From Clostridia bacterium (lineage in GTDB: Bacteria > Bacillota > Clostridia > Lachnospirales > Lachnospiraceae), in the NCBI GenBank assembly GCA_910574475.1, contig CAJTAT010000009.1, positions 1 to 64,000 of the forward strand: a DNA stretch of 64,000 bases, given 5' to 3'. Both the position numbers and the translations under genes were made by a program. Under the pieces are notes generated by a model that saw only the letters and a list, made by a program, of their open reading frames with translations, was not told the DNA's origin and searched no databases. Below, piece by piece: positions 49,930-58,254 of the stretch (within the stretch, counting starts at the first letter, position 1; each line of letters begins with the position of its first letter).

Positions 49930-51498
49930 TCATTCGCCGGCCGCTTCGTCAAATAAAATCTTTGTATCCTTCCAACGCCCTTCCTCTGTGTCTTGCATCA
50001 CAGCCGTCAAATAGCGCCTGCCATTGATTTCTATGGCGCCAATCAGGCATTTCACCTCGTTAATACTCCCCGTCTTTAGCCCAATGGTACCCTCATAATA
50101 ATTCTCGCTGGAGGTCTGCAATAATTGATTCGTATTCTTATAAGTAACATCCATATTTTCAAAAAGGGCCCGGGAAGATGCCTTTCCAGCCAGCTCCATG
50201 ATCGTTTCGTTTTCCAGGCAGGCCTTAGCAACCCGTATCATATCCCTGGCCGTCGTGTACTGGTTGTCTGCCTGATCACCGTCAGGGCTCTCAAAGTTGG
50301 AATCCTCCAGCTCCAATTCGGCCGCCAGACTATTCATAGCCTTCACAAAAGTTTCTATAGCATCAGCCGTTGAAGCCTCATTATTTTCCATAATCTTATG
50401 TCCTGTATAATTGGCCAGAGCATAAGCGGCATCATTGCCTGAGGGCAACAGCAGCGCACACAGAAATGTCTTAACGCTTCCCCTTGTCCCAACCTTCAGA
50501 CTGGCTGTAGAAGAGCCCTGGCTGATAAGATTGATCTCCTCGCCCGCTGTCATCACCTCATCCACACCACAGTATTTGAGCACAGTCAAAGCTGTCAACA
50601 GCTTTGCAGTACTGGCTGGTTGTACACGTTCGGTGCCATTTTTCTCATATAAAATCATATCATCGTCAACAGAGAACAGACAGGCTGACCCTGCTTCCAG
50701 AGTCAGATCTGGCATTTCTTCTGCTATCTTTAGCTTTTTCGCCTCTTCTTCTGCCAGACGTTGTGCCTCAGCCTCTTCGGCAGCTTTTCGTTCCTCAGCC
50801 TGCTTTTTCTCCAACTCTTCCTGGGCAATTTTTTCAGCTTTTACCCGGGCAGCTTCCAGTTGAGTCCCTTTCCCCACCACTGCCAGCAGGATCAGGATCA
50901 CAAATAATTCCAGCTCTTTTTTCACTGCAAAAGGAACACCTTTTCTCCGGGAACGCTTTACAGTTCCCATGCGCTCCACCTCTGGCAAGTACATTCTCAC
51001 CATACCAAACAGAAAATATCCCAGAAATGTTCCCAGCAAAGCTAAAAGGACTTCATCAATATTTGTATCCGCTCCTGTCAGAAAAAGTTGAAAAATCTCC
51101 GCCAGCAGAGCAATTCCTCCGTTCAAAAGAATCACCTTTACAAAATTTTGAAACCGCCGGAACAGGAATGGAAATAAAAACCCAAGAGGAACATACTTTA
51201 ACACAGCTCCCAGGACTGACGAGAATCCCATGTTTATTGTCATATCAATGATCCCTTTTATGGGAATAAAATTTGCTCCTTTGAAAGAGGGTTTTAGAGA
51301 AAAGCCAAGAGCAGGACTTACAGTAGAGGAAAACAATACAAGAAGGCTAAAAACCAATATGAAAAATCCGGCTTCATGCCAGATAGGAACACGCATTTCT
51401 CCTCTGTAATACAAGAGCCAAATTATGGCGCGAAATATCAGATATACAATCAGGCCAGTCAAAAAATACGGCGCTGCACTGGAAAAATAATTCAACAC
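49930..51498 (-). CDS. VanZ-like domain fused to D-Ala-D-Ala carboxypeptidase
   Basis: 522 aa. The first 170 residues form four to five membrane segments with VanZ-like features (VFSLLVLFSSTVSP, NFIPIKGIID, YVPLGFLFPF, GADTNIDEVLLALLGTFLGY). A further membrane segment and a Glu/Ala/Lys-rich coiled coil (about 215-260) lead to an S11 carboxypeptidase with PASTAKLLTAL (SxxK), PSGNDAAY (SxN) and GLKTGSINEVK (KTG). It would trim cell-wall stem peptides. The two parts are usually separate genes, so this is a fusion. Confidence 0.85.
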   Translation of the reverse strand: MLNYFSSAAPYFLTGLIVYLIFRAIIWLLYYRGEMRVPIWHEAGFFILVFSLLVLFSSTVSPALGFSLKPSFKGANFIPIKGIIDMTINMGFSSVLGAVLKYVPLGFLFPFLFRRFQNFVKVILLNGGIALLAEIFQLFLTGADTNIDEVLLALLGTFLGYFLFGMVRMYLPEVERMGTVKRSRRKGVPFAVKKELELFVILILLAVVGKGTQLEAARVKAEKIAQEELEKKQAEERKAAEEAEAQRLAEEEAKKLKIAEEMPDLTLEAGSACLFSVDDDMILYEKNGTERVQPASTAKLLTALTVLKYCGVDEVMTAGEEINLISQGSSTASLKVGTRGSVKTFLCALLLPSGNDAAYALANYTGHKIMENNEASTADAIETFVKAMNSLAAELELEDSNFESPDGDQADNQYTTARDMIRVAKACLENETIMELAGKASSRALFENMDVTYKNTNQLLQTSSENYYEGTIGLKTGSINEVKCLIGAIEINGRRYLTAVMQDTEEGRWKDTKILFDEAAGE

Positions 51499-51604
51499 AA
51501 TATCGCCCTCTTTCCTTTGTCAAAAAAACCTCTTTTTTAGTATAACATGACGAAAGAAAAAAGGGAAATTGAATTCATTAATTTTTTCTTAAATAACATT
51601 ACCC

Positions 51605-52183
51605 TCAGCCATCTCCCTTACTCAGCTTTCTCCGAATCCTCTGCAGCGCATTATCAATGGATTTGGGAGATTTGCCTATGCTTTCTGCAATCTCTGTATA
51701 ATTTTTCCCATTTAAATATGCCTTCAGAATCTTCTTTTCAAAAGAGCTAAGCTGATTAAGAATTTCTGCATATAGATTCTTTATATTTTCCTGATCTATC
51801 AGAAGATCCTCCGGGCTTTTCTCCCTGGGATCTCCTGCTCCCTCTCCCAACTTCGGGGAAAGTTCTACATAGGAATTTAAGGGGGCATGCTTCTGTCGGT
51901 TGGAGGCTTCTATGGCGCTGTACAATTGGCGGGAAATGCATAGCTGGGCAAAAGCTTCAAAGGAAGCCGCCTTCTCTGGCTGATAGCCACGGATAGCCTT
52001 GAATAGCCCAATCATGCCCTCCTGAATCAAATCATCCATATCACCGCCCATTAAAAACAATGTTCTGGCCTGATTGCGCACCTGGCGCTTGTATCGCTCA
52101 ACGAGCTCATCCATACAGGCGTCCTTTCCCCTGCGAATTTGTTCAATTAATTGTTCATCTGTCAATATTTGATAATTTCCCAT
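51605..52183 (-). CDS. sigH: Sporulation-type sigma factor SigH
   Basis: 192 aa. Region 2 LMGGDMDDLIQEGMIGLFKAIRGYQPEKAASFEAFAQLCISRQLYSAI and region 4 LSSFEKKILKAYLNGKNYTEIAESIGKSPKSIDNALQRIRRKL match SigH of endospore formers. Last of the cysE-cysS-mrnC-rlmB-sigH set, in the usual Firmicutes order. Start of sporulation, or competence-like use in non-sporulating relatives. Confidence 0.88.
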   Translation of the reverse strand: MGNYQILTDEQLIEQIRRGKDACMDELVERYKRQVRNQARTLFLMGGDMDDLIQEGMIGLFKAIRGYQPEKAASFEAFAQLCISRQLYSAIEASNRQKHAPLNSYVELSPKLGEGAGDPREKSPEDLLIDQENIKNLYAEILNQLSSFEKKILKAYLNGKNYTEIAESIGKSPKSIDNALQRIRRKLSKGDG

Positions 52184-52222
52184 TACATTCTGACCACACT
52201 TGCTGCGACCTCATTTTAAATA

Positions 52223-52972
52223 TTATTTCTCAGAGCTAATTCTTTGTCTTACAATTTCATAGGCCAACACGCCTGCTGCCACAGAGGCATTGAGGGAGTC
52301 AATGTTTCCCTTCATGGGAATACGCGCCGTAAAATCACATTTTTCTCTGACCAGACGCCCCACGCCTTCCCCCTCATTTCCAATGACAAGACCTATAGGC
52401 CCTGTAAGGTTCAAGTCATACATGGTTTCGCCGCTCATATCAGCGCAAACCATCCAGAGGCCTTCTTTTTTTAATTCTTCAATAGTAGCCGCCAGATTTG
52501 TCACTTTGGCTACTGGCGTATAATTCAGGGCTCCTGCGGAAGCTCTGGCCACAGTGGCAGTAAGCCCTGCTGCCCGGCGTTTCGGGATAATCACACCATG
52601 GGCCCCGGCAAGGTTCGCCGTACGAATGATAGCTCCTAAATTGTGGGGATCCTCAATGTTGTCCAGCAGGAAGATAAAGGGAGCTTCGCCCTTTTCCCGG
52701 GCATCTGCCAAAATATCGGACACTTCTGCATATGTGTACGCAGCCGCACTTGCAATCACTCCCTGATGATGACCAGTCTCAGACATTTGATCTAAGCGCT
52801 CTCTTGACACAAAATTGATAATTGTATCCTGTTTGCGGGCCTCCCGCTTAATTGTGTTAACAATGCCGTCCTGACAGCCATCCAACACAAACAGCTTGTC
52901 TATGGTTTTTCCAGAGCGAAATGCCTCCAATACAGCATTCCTTCCCTCTATGTTCAGTTCTTCGTATCGCAT
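52223..52972 (-). CDS. rlmB: 23S rRNA 2'-O-methyltransferase RlmB (SpoU)
   Basis: 249 aa. IEGRNAVLEAFRSGKTIDKLFV at the N-terminus, then FLLDNIEDPHNLGAIIRTANLAGAHGVII and IGLVIGNEGEGVGRLVREKCDFTARIPMKGNIDSLNASVAAGVLAYEIVRQ, the three SPOUT motifs of RlmB (Gm2251 in E. coli). Overlaps the mrnC stop by 19 bases. Confidence 0.93.
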   Translation of the reverse strand: MRYEELNIEGRNAVLEAFRSGKTIDKLFVLDGCQDGIVNTIKREARKQDTIINFVSRERLDQMSETGHHQGVIASAAAYTYAEVSDILADAREKGEAPFIFLLDNIEDPHNLGAIIRTANLAGAHGVIIPKRRAAGLTATVARASAGALNYTPVAKVTNLAATIEELKKEGLWMVCADMSGETMYDLNLTGPIGLVIGNEGEGVGRLVREKCDFTARIPMKGNIDSLNASVAAGVLAYEIVRQRISSEK

Positions 52973-53403
52973 ATCTTATCCTCCAGCCCTAATTTCACTA
53001 ATTCAATCAACCGTTTTAGATTTCCCGTCAAGTAGAGATATCCCATTAAAGCTTCCAGCCCTGTGGCTTTCCGGTAATCTGACACGGTTGCATGCTTTGC
53101 CATTGTGGCAGAATTGGCATTGCGTCCCCTCTTAAATACCTGGAGTTCCTCCTCTGTCAATTCCTCCTTCAGCCGTTCTATCATTTCTGACTGGGCTGCA
53201 GCATTGACCAGGCTGCTGGCCTTCTTGTGCAGCCTGTTAGCCTGGGCATTGCCCTTTCCCACCAATATAGAACGTATCACCAGCTCATAAATTCCGTCTC
53301 CGATATATGCCAGTGCAAGAGGAGAATAAGTTCGGATATCCACATCTTTTAAAGCGAATTCCTCCCTGATTAAATTCATCAAATCTATTACGCCCTCTTC
53401 CAT
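52954..53403 (-). CDS. mrnC: Mini-ribonuclease III
   Basis: 149 aa. A stand-alone RNase III catalytic domain without dsRNA-binding domain: [24 protein letters not shown] and a second acidic site region ([18 protein letters not shown]). It matures 23S rRNA ends. Overlaps cysS by 16 bases, as in other Firmicutes. Confidence 0.92.
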   Translation of the reverse strand: MEEGVIDLMNLIREEFALKDVDIRTYSPLALAYIGDGIYELVIRSILVGKGNAQANRLHKKASSLVNAAAQSEMIERLKEELTEEELQVFKRGRNANSATMAKHATVSDYRKATGLEALMGYLYLTGNLKRLIELVKLGLEDKICDTKN

Positions 53404-54794
53404 TTTACACCCTCACGTGTATCCTCAAGCATAATGCCTTTCTCTAGAAGTGTATTTCGTATCTCATCTGCCCGGGCAAAATTCTTTGCCTTTCTGGCCT
53501 GCTGCCGCTCTTCGATGAGAGCCTCGATATCTGCATCCAGAAGTTCCTCTTCCTTTTCTATGATCAAGCCTAAAATATTGCATAAGGTTTTCAGACGCTC
53601 CAGGCACTTTTCCAGATATTCTTTTGTGTCTTCTGCTTTTGTATGGGTGTTCAGATATTTTACCAGCTCAAATACTGCAGAAACTGCATCAGCCGTGTTG
53701 AAGTCATCGTCCATGGCTTCCTCAAATTTCTTCACAAATTCTTCTGTCTGGGCAAAGCGTGCAGTCTCTTCCTCCGTCATAGCCCCTTCTTTTGCAGAGC
53801 AGCTCAGATGCTTTAGATTATCGGCTGCTGTCACAATCCGTGAAAGGCTGTTCTTGGAAGCTTCCATCAATTCTGCGCTAAAATTTAAGGGGCTTCTGTA
53901 ATGAGCGCTCAGCATAAAGAAACGCAGAACTTGCAGATCATACTTTTCACTGATTTCCCGAACTGTGAAGAAGTTCCCCAGAGATTTGGACATCTTCTTA
54001 TTGTCAATATTTAAAAAGCCATTGTGAAGCCAATATTTTGCAAATTCCTTATCGTTGCACGCCTCACTCTGAGCAATCTCATTTTCATGGTGAGGGAAAA
54101 TAAGATCCTCTCCCCCTGCATGAATATCAATCTGTTCTCCCAGATATTTTTTTGACATCACAGAGCACTCAATATGCCAGCCTGGACGTCCGTCGCTCCA
54201 GGGGGATTTCCAGGAAGGCTCTCCCTCTTTCTTGGGCTTCCAGAGAACAAAGTCTAAAGGATCCTCTTTCTCATCCTCTCCAGTCACCAAAAGAGAACGG
54301 TTTCCGCTGCGCAGATCGTCCAGATTTTTATGAGAGAGCTTCCCATAAGGTCCGAACTTTCTTGTGCGGAAATAGACTGTGCCGTTCACTTCATAGGCAT
54401 AGCCTTTGTCAATCAGAGTCTGAATCATTTCTACCATACCGCCGATCTCTTCCGTAGCCAGAGGATGTGTGGTGGCAGGCTTTACATTCATCATCTCCAT
54501 GTCTTTCTTGCACTCTGCAATATAGCGCTGAGAAATGTCCTGTGCAGACACGTTCTCTTCCACAGCTTTTTTGATAATCTTGTCATCCACATCTGTAAAA
54601 TTGGATACAAAATTTACCTCATACCCTTTGTACTCCATATACCTTCTGGCTGTGTCAAAGACAATCATAGGCCTCGCATTTCCAATGTGAATAAAATTGT
54701 ACACAGTAGGACCGCATACATACATCTTCACTTTTCCTTCCTCTAAAGGAATAAATTCTTCTTTCTTTTTTGTTAAAGTATTGTATACTTTCAT
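53388..54794 (-). CDS. cysS: Cysteinyl-tRNA synthetase
   Basis: 468 aa class I synthetase: [12 protein letters not shown] (HIGH), VCGPTVYN with zinc-site Cys, [24 protein letters not shown] and KKMSKSLGN (KMSKS). Full length. Four-base overlap with cysE; the T-box upstream suggests control by uncharged tRNA-Cys. Confidence 0.97.
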   Translation of the reverse strand: MKVYNTLTKKKEEFIPLEEGKVKMYVCGPTVYNFIHIGNARPMIVFDTARRYMEYKGYEVNFVSNFTDVDDKIIKKAVEENVSAQDISQRYIAECKKDMEMMNVKPATTHPLATEEIGGMVEMIQTLIDKGYAYEVNGTVYFRTRKFGPYGKLSHKNLDDLRSGNRSLLVTGEDEKEDPLDFVLWKPKKEGEPSWKSPWSDGRPGWHIECSVMSKKYLGEQIDIHAGGEDLIFPHHENEIAQSEACNDKEFAKYWLHNGFLNIDNKKMSKSLGNFFTVREISEKYDLQVLRFFMLSAHYRSPLNFSAELMEASKNSLSRIVTAADNLKHLSCSAKEGAMTEEETARFAQTEEFVKKFEEAMDDDFNTADAVSAVFELVKYLNTHTKAEDTKEYLEKCLERLKTLCNILGLIIEKEEELLDADIEALIEERQQARKAKNFARADEIRNTLLEKGIMLEDTREGVKWKRA

Positions 54795-55489
54795 TCCTGT
54801 CTCTCCTTCTTTTCTTTTTCCTTGTCCTTTTTATCCTTCATTTTTTTCTTTTTCTTTAGTTCAAGCATCTGAGCATGGAGCTCTTCATTTTCCCTGCGAA
54901 GCTCTGCCAGGCTATCCATGACTGGATCGGGAAGATCTACCTGATTCATATCGCTGCGCGGCACCTTGACCTCCCCGCGCTTTACAATACGCCCCGGAAC
55001 GCCCACTACTGTACAGTTGGGAGGCACTTCTTTGAGCACTACAGATCCCGCCCCGATTTTAGAATTCTCTCCAATGGTAAAGGAGCCCAGAATTTTGGCG
55101 CCTGCACTTACCATGACATTGTCTGCCAGGGTGGGGTGACGTTTGCCCTGTTCCTTTCCTGTTCCACCTAAGGTAACTCCCTGATAGAGGGTCACATTGT
55201 CTCCGATAATTGTAGTTTCACCAATAATAACCCCGGAGCCGTGATCGATAAAGAGCCCTTTGCCAATGGTGGCTCCTGGGTGTATCTCAATGCCCGTTTT
55301 GCGCACGGTCCTCTGAGACAGCCATCTGGCCCAGAAATAATGTCCCTTTAAATACCATTTATGTGCCAGCCTGTAACTCAAGATAGCACGAAAACTTGGA
55401 TATAGCAAGACCTCTGCCGGCGTTTTGATAGCAGGATCTCGTTCTGTGATTACTTGAAACTCTTCTTTAATATAACGGATAATCCCCAT
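54791..55489 (-). CDS. cysE: Serine O-acetyltransferase
   Basis: 232 aa. Left-handed beta-helix hexapeptide repeats: [70 protein letters not shown]. It makes O-acetylserine for cysteine synthesis. Odd feature: a long Lys-rich C-terminal tail ([21 protein letters not shown]...), longer than typical and highly charged. First gene after the T-box. Confidence 0.95.
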   Translation of the reverse strand: MGIIRYIKEEFQVITERDPAIKTPAEVLLYPSFRAILSYRLAHKWYLKGHYFWARWLSQRTVRKTGIEIHPGATIGKGLFIDHGSGVIIGETTIIGDNVTLYQGVTLGGTGKEQGKRHPTLADNVMVSAGAKILGSFTIGENSKIGAGSVVLKEVPPNCTVVGVPGRIVKRGEVKVPRSDMNQVDLPDPVMDSLAELRRENEELHAQMLELKKKKKMKDKKDKEKEKKERQE

Positions 55490-55557
55490 ATTTCTCCCCC
55501 TTTAAACGATTATGCATATTGCGACAAAAACTAATCTCTATGTGCGCCTTTGGTCAT

Positions 55558-55800
55558 AAAAAACGGACTATCTCATCTTCAAGAGACGAAATAATCCGCG
55601 GTTCCACTCTAATTAAAAGGCAAACAGCCCTTCCACTCATTCACATAACGCGTGACCTTCGTATCTGGCTCATGGCTTGCACTCACCAGATCAGCTCCCG
55701 GACGCACTTCCTTCACCTCTTAGTCAGAATTGCTTTCAGCCAATGACAATTCCTCTCTGCCACTTGAAAAGTGAAGTACTCTTCCGTTCTATGCCTTTTC
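55558..55800 (-). promoter_or_regulatory. T-box leader, probably for tRNA-Cys
   Basis: Minus strand from 55800: stem I elements (AGAGAGGAATTG, GGCTGAAAGC), a candidate specifier TGC in GAAGTGCGTCC, the conserved T-box AGAGTGGAACCGCGG (reverse of 55596-55610) and a terminator hairpin ending in TTTTTT (55558-55595). It lies directly upstream of cysE-cysS, so a Cys specifier is expected. No other gene is in 55490-55891. Confidence 0.9.
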
Positions 55801-55891
55801 TATCTATATAAAAACGCCAAATTTATTTGTCGTTTACTACAACCTTCTATGTTTTAGGATATGCAAAATTTGTCGATTTGTCAAGTGTTTC

Positions 55892-56737
55892 TCACACCAC
55901 TTCATTGATATATATGCCATTAAGCACTTGAATCTTTTCCAGTTTTTTTATAACCTCCGTGGAATTCTTTGAACATTTAATCTCAGAAAGTTCCTCTGCC
56001 CCTATCATACCACAGAGAAAGCTTCCCAATTCTTTGATGGATACACATAGATCCGGTTCCTCTTCTACTGGCGTCAAGCTACTGCTGTCCAGTCCAAACT
56101 TCCAGAGAAAGGTTCTGTTATTTTGGGAAATAATCGGATCCTTTACAGTAAGGATGAAGCTTTGCTCTTCCTCTGCCCCGACTTTGGCTACAAAAGATGG
56201 CAGATGTACCAACCGCATCATCATAGGAGTCGTCTCCCACTCTGGCCAGGGTATCTGTCTTCTTCTATAATCATCGTCCTTTTTCACAAACAGCTCATAG
56301 TCCTCTGCCAACTGCTCCCTGCTAAGTTTGGAAAGACTTGCCTCATCTTCATTTCCCATAAGGCAAAAATCAAAAGGAGTATAGATAGCTTCATCTGCAG
56401 GCATCAAAAAGGTAAATGGCATCTTCTCTGCTGCCATATCGCAGAGGGCTTTAGTGAGAAGGCTACGCATCAGTCCCTGATGGCGGTAGGTTCTCTTAGT
56501 GGCTACCGCTACCAGATAGTCTGCCCGAACGCTGGAATCCCGAAAGAGGAAAGTATAGGGATTGCGGTGCAGCATAGACACAATGTTTCCCTCATCCTCA
56601 ACTACAAGGATTTCATTGTCTGCTCCTTTAATCTCATAATAGGCATCTACAAATGCCTGCTCGTCCTCTATAAATACTTCCTCGTAGAGAATCCTGGATC
56701 TCTTATGTTCCTCCCGTGTCAGATAACGAATCTCCAC
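55892..56737 (-). CDS. GNAT acetyltransferase, Eis-like
   Basis: 281 aa. YLVAVATKRTYRHQGLMRSLLTKAL is the acetyl-CoA-binding motif A, and FLMPADEAIYTPFDFCL is typical of Eis-type enzymes with an extra C-terminal region (the SCP-like domain is short). Substrate unknown. Ten bases after ispF, so likely co-transcribed. Confidence 0.8.
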   Translation of the reverse strand: MEIRYLTREEHKRSRILYEEVFIEDEQAFVDAYYEIKGADNEILVVEDEGNIVSMLHRNPYTFLFRDSSVRADYLVAVATKRTYRHQGLMRSLLTKALCDMAAEKMPFTFLMPADEAIYTPFDFCLMGNEDEASLSKLSREQLAEDYELFVKKDDDYRRRQIPWPEWETTPMMMRLVHLPSFVAKVGAEEEQSFILTVKDPIISQNNRTFLWKFGLDSSSLTPVEEEPDLCVSIKELGSFLCGMIGAEELSEIKCSKNSTEVIKKLEKIQVLNGIYINEVV

Positions 56738-56746
56738 ACTCTCACC

Positions 56747-57289
56747 TCATTTCTCCTTTGGGCATCCTTTACAGCCGCTGCAGCCGCTTTCCATCACATC
56801 CTCATATGCATAGTTTGCAATTGGGAGCAAAGCGCAGATAGCCTGTGAAGATATTCCCTCTCCTGTTCCTGTAAAACCCAGTCCTTCTTCTGTGGTCGCT
56901 TTGATATTAATTTGGTTCACTGAAATCTTCAAAGCTTCCGCCACATTTTTTCGCATATCCGCTATATGGGGGGCCATTTTGGGGCGCTGTGCGATAATCG
57001 TAGCATCAATATTACCAATCACATAATTTTCTTCCTCCAAAAGCTTCCCTACTTCTTCTAAAAGCTTGATACTGGAAATTCCTTTGTAGGCCGGATCCGT
57101 ATCTGGAAAATGTTTCCCAATATCACCAAGTGCAGCAGCCCCCAAAAGCCCATCCATAATGGCATGCAGCAATACATCTGCATCTGAATGTCCGAGAAGC
57201 CCTTTTTCATAAGGAATCTCCACACCTCCCAGTATAAGAGCTCGTCCTTCCACCAGTCTGTGTACATCGTAACCCATTCCTATCCGCAT
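56747..57289 (-). CDS. ispF: 2-C-methyl-D-erythritol 2,4-cyclodiphosphate synthase with Cys-rich tail
   Basis: 180 aa, isoprenoid (MEP) pathway. [15 protein letters not shown] (zinc ligands), [36 protein letters not shown], and [18 protein letters not shown] are the family motifs. The common length is 155-160; here a tail ([15 protein letters not shown]) adds three Cys in a CxxCxxC array that could bind a metal, not part of the usual enzyme. Confidence 0.95.
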   Translation of the reverse strand: MRIGMGYDVHRLVEGRALILGGVEIPYEKGLLGHSDADVLLHAIMDGLLGAAALGDIGKHFPDTDPAYKGISSIKLLEEVGKLLEEENYVIGNIDATIIAQRPKMAPHIADMRKNVAEALKISVNQINIKATTEEGLGFTGTGEGISSQAICALLPIANYAYEDVMESGCSGCKGCPKEK

Positions 57290-57461
57290 GTTAATTTTTA
57301 TTTCCTTTCCTTCGGTCTCTGTTTCTTTTTATAGTATAACATATTTTTATTATTATTCCCTTTGTTTGGGCCAGTGTCAAGCCCTTTTAAATTTTGTGAC
57401 TGTGAATCGTGACAGCTTTAAAAAAGCTTAAAAAAAACTTTGAAAAATCTTTGAAAAAAGC

Positions 57462-57491
57462 TTGACTTTATTTACTATCTAATAGTATAAT
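57462..57491 (+). promoter_or_regulatory. Promoter of the tRNA pair
   Basis: TTGACT (57462-57467), 18-bp spacer, TATAAT (57486-57491), 34 bases before tRNA-Val. Confidence 0.8.
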
Positions 57492-57525
57492 AGCAAAGCA
57501 GGTCAGCAATAAGGCTTGTACAAAT

Positions 57526-57598
57526 GGGATCTTAGCTCAGCTGGGAGAGCATCTGCCTTACAAGCAGAGGGTCATAGGTTCGAGCCCTATAGGTCCCA
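57526..57598 (+). tRNA. tRNA-Val(UAC)
   Basis: Acceptor GGGATCT/AGGTCCC, D-arm GCTCAGCTGGGAGAGC, anticodon loop CTTACAA (TAC), T-loop TTCGAGC. No CCA encoded. Confidence 0.95.
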
Positions 57599-57602
57599 TT
57601 AC

Positions 57603-57676
57603 GGCGAGGTAGCTCAGTTGGCGAGAGCACGCGGTTCATACCCGCGGTGTCGGGGGTTCAAATCCCTTCCTCGCTA
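57603..57676 (+). tRNA. tRNA-Met(CAU)
   Basis: Acceptor GGCGAGG/CCTCGCT, D-arm GCTCAGTTGGCGAGAGC, anticodon loop TTCATAC (CAT), T-loop TTCAAAT. The first pair is G-T, so an elongator tRNA-Met is more likely than an initiator. Five bases after tRNA-Val. Confidence 0.9.
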
Positions 57677-57767
57677 TTAGCCAAAGTCCTGAAAACATTG
57701 CGTTTATAGTGATAAGGAACTAAATTCACTTGTCACTGTTGGTTGACGGTTTCGGGTGCATATGAAC

Positions 57768-57809
57768 AGCCCGTCTGATTCCATGAAGGAATCAGACGGG
57801 CTGTTTTTA
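57768..57809 (+). terminator. Strong terminator after the tRNA pair
   Basis: AACAGCCCGTCTGATTCC pairs with GGAATCAGACGGGCTGTT and is followed by TTTT. Confidence 0.9.
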
Positions 57810-57826
57810 CAATTTTGAAAAGGAGC

Positions 57827-57880
57827 TTGACAAATGCGTCTACATAGCGTAGTCTATATATTAGGCTACACCATGTAGAC
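57827..57880 (+). promoter_or_regulatory. Promoter and BlaI-type operator
   Basis: A -35-like TTGACA (57827) is followed by a dyad GTCTACATAGCGTAG (57838-57852) / GCTACACCATGTAGAC (57865-57880). CTACAnnnnGTAG-type dyads are typical for BlaI/MecI repressors. The operator overlaps the region between -35 and the start. Confidence 0.7.
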
Positions 57881-57894
57881 AGGAGGCTGTACTT

Positions 57895-58254
57895 ATGGCA
57901 GAAATTCACTTAGGGGTTGTGGAGGCACGTTTTGCGGACATCATCTGGGAGAGAGAACCAGTGACATCTGCCGAACTTATAAAGCTGGCTGCGGCAAAAC
58001 TCACTTGGAAGCGGACAACAACACATACGGTACTGCGCCGACTCTGCGATAAGGGTCTGTTCCAAAACAATAACGGTGTGGTAACTTCTCTCCTGACCCG
58101 TCAGGAGTTTTATGCCCGCCATAGCAAAAAGTATGTGGATGAAACCTTTGCGGGTTCGCTCCCCGCTTTTCTTGCAGCGTTTACCAGTGAAAAGAAGCTG
58201 ACAGCCGAGGAAATTGCCGAGATTTGTGAGTTGATCGACAAGGCAGGTGAATAA
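57895..58254 (+). CDS. BlaI/MecI/CopY-type repressor
   Basis: 119 aa winged-helix repressor: LGVVEARFADIIWEREPVTSAELIKLAAAKLTWKRTTTHTVLRRLCDKGLFQ, followed by a C-terminal dimerisation part. Eight-base overlap with the membrane peptidase gene. ATG with ACAGGAGGCTGT upstream. Likely derepressed by cleavage through the partner. Confidence 0.9.
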   Translation: MAEIHLGVVEARFADIIWEREPVTSAELIKLAAAKLTWKRTTTHTVLRRLCDKGLFQNNNGVVTSLLTRQEFYARHSKKYVDETFAGSLPAFLAAFTSEKKLTAEEIAEICELIDKAGE

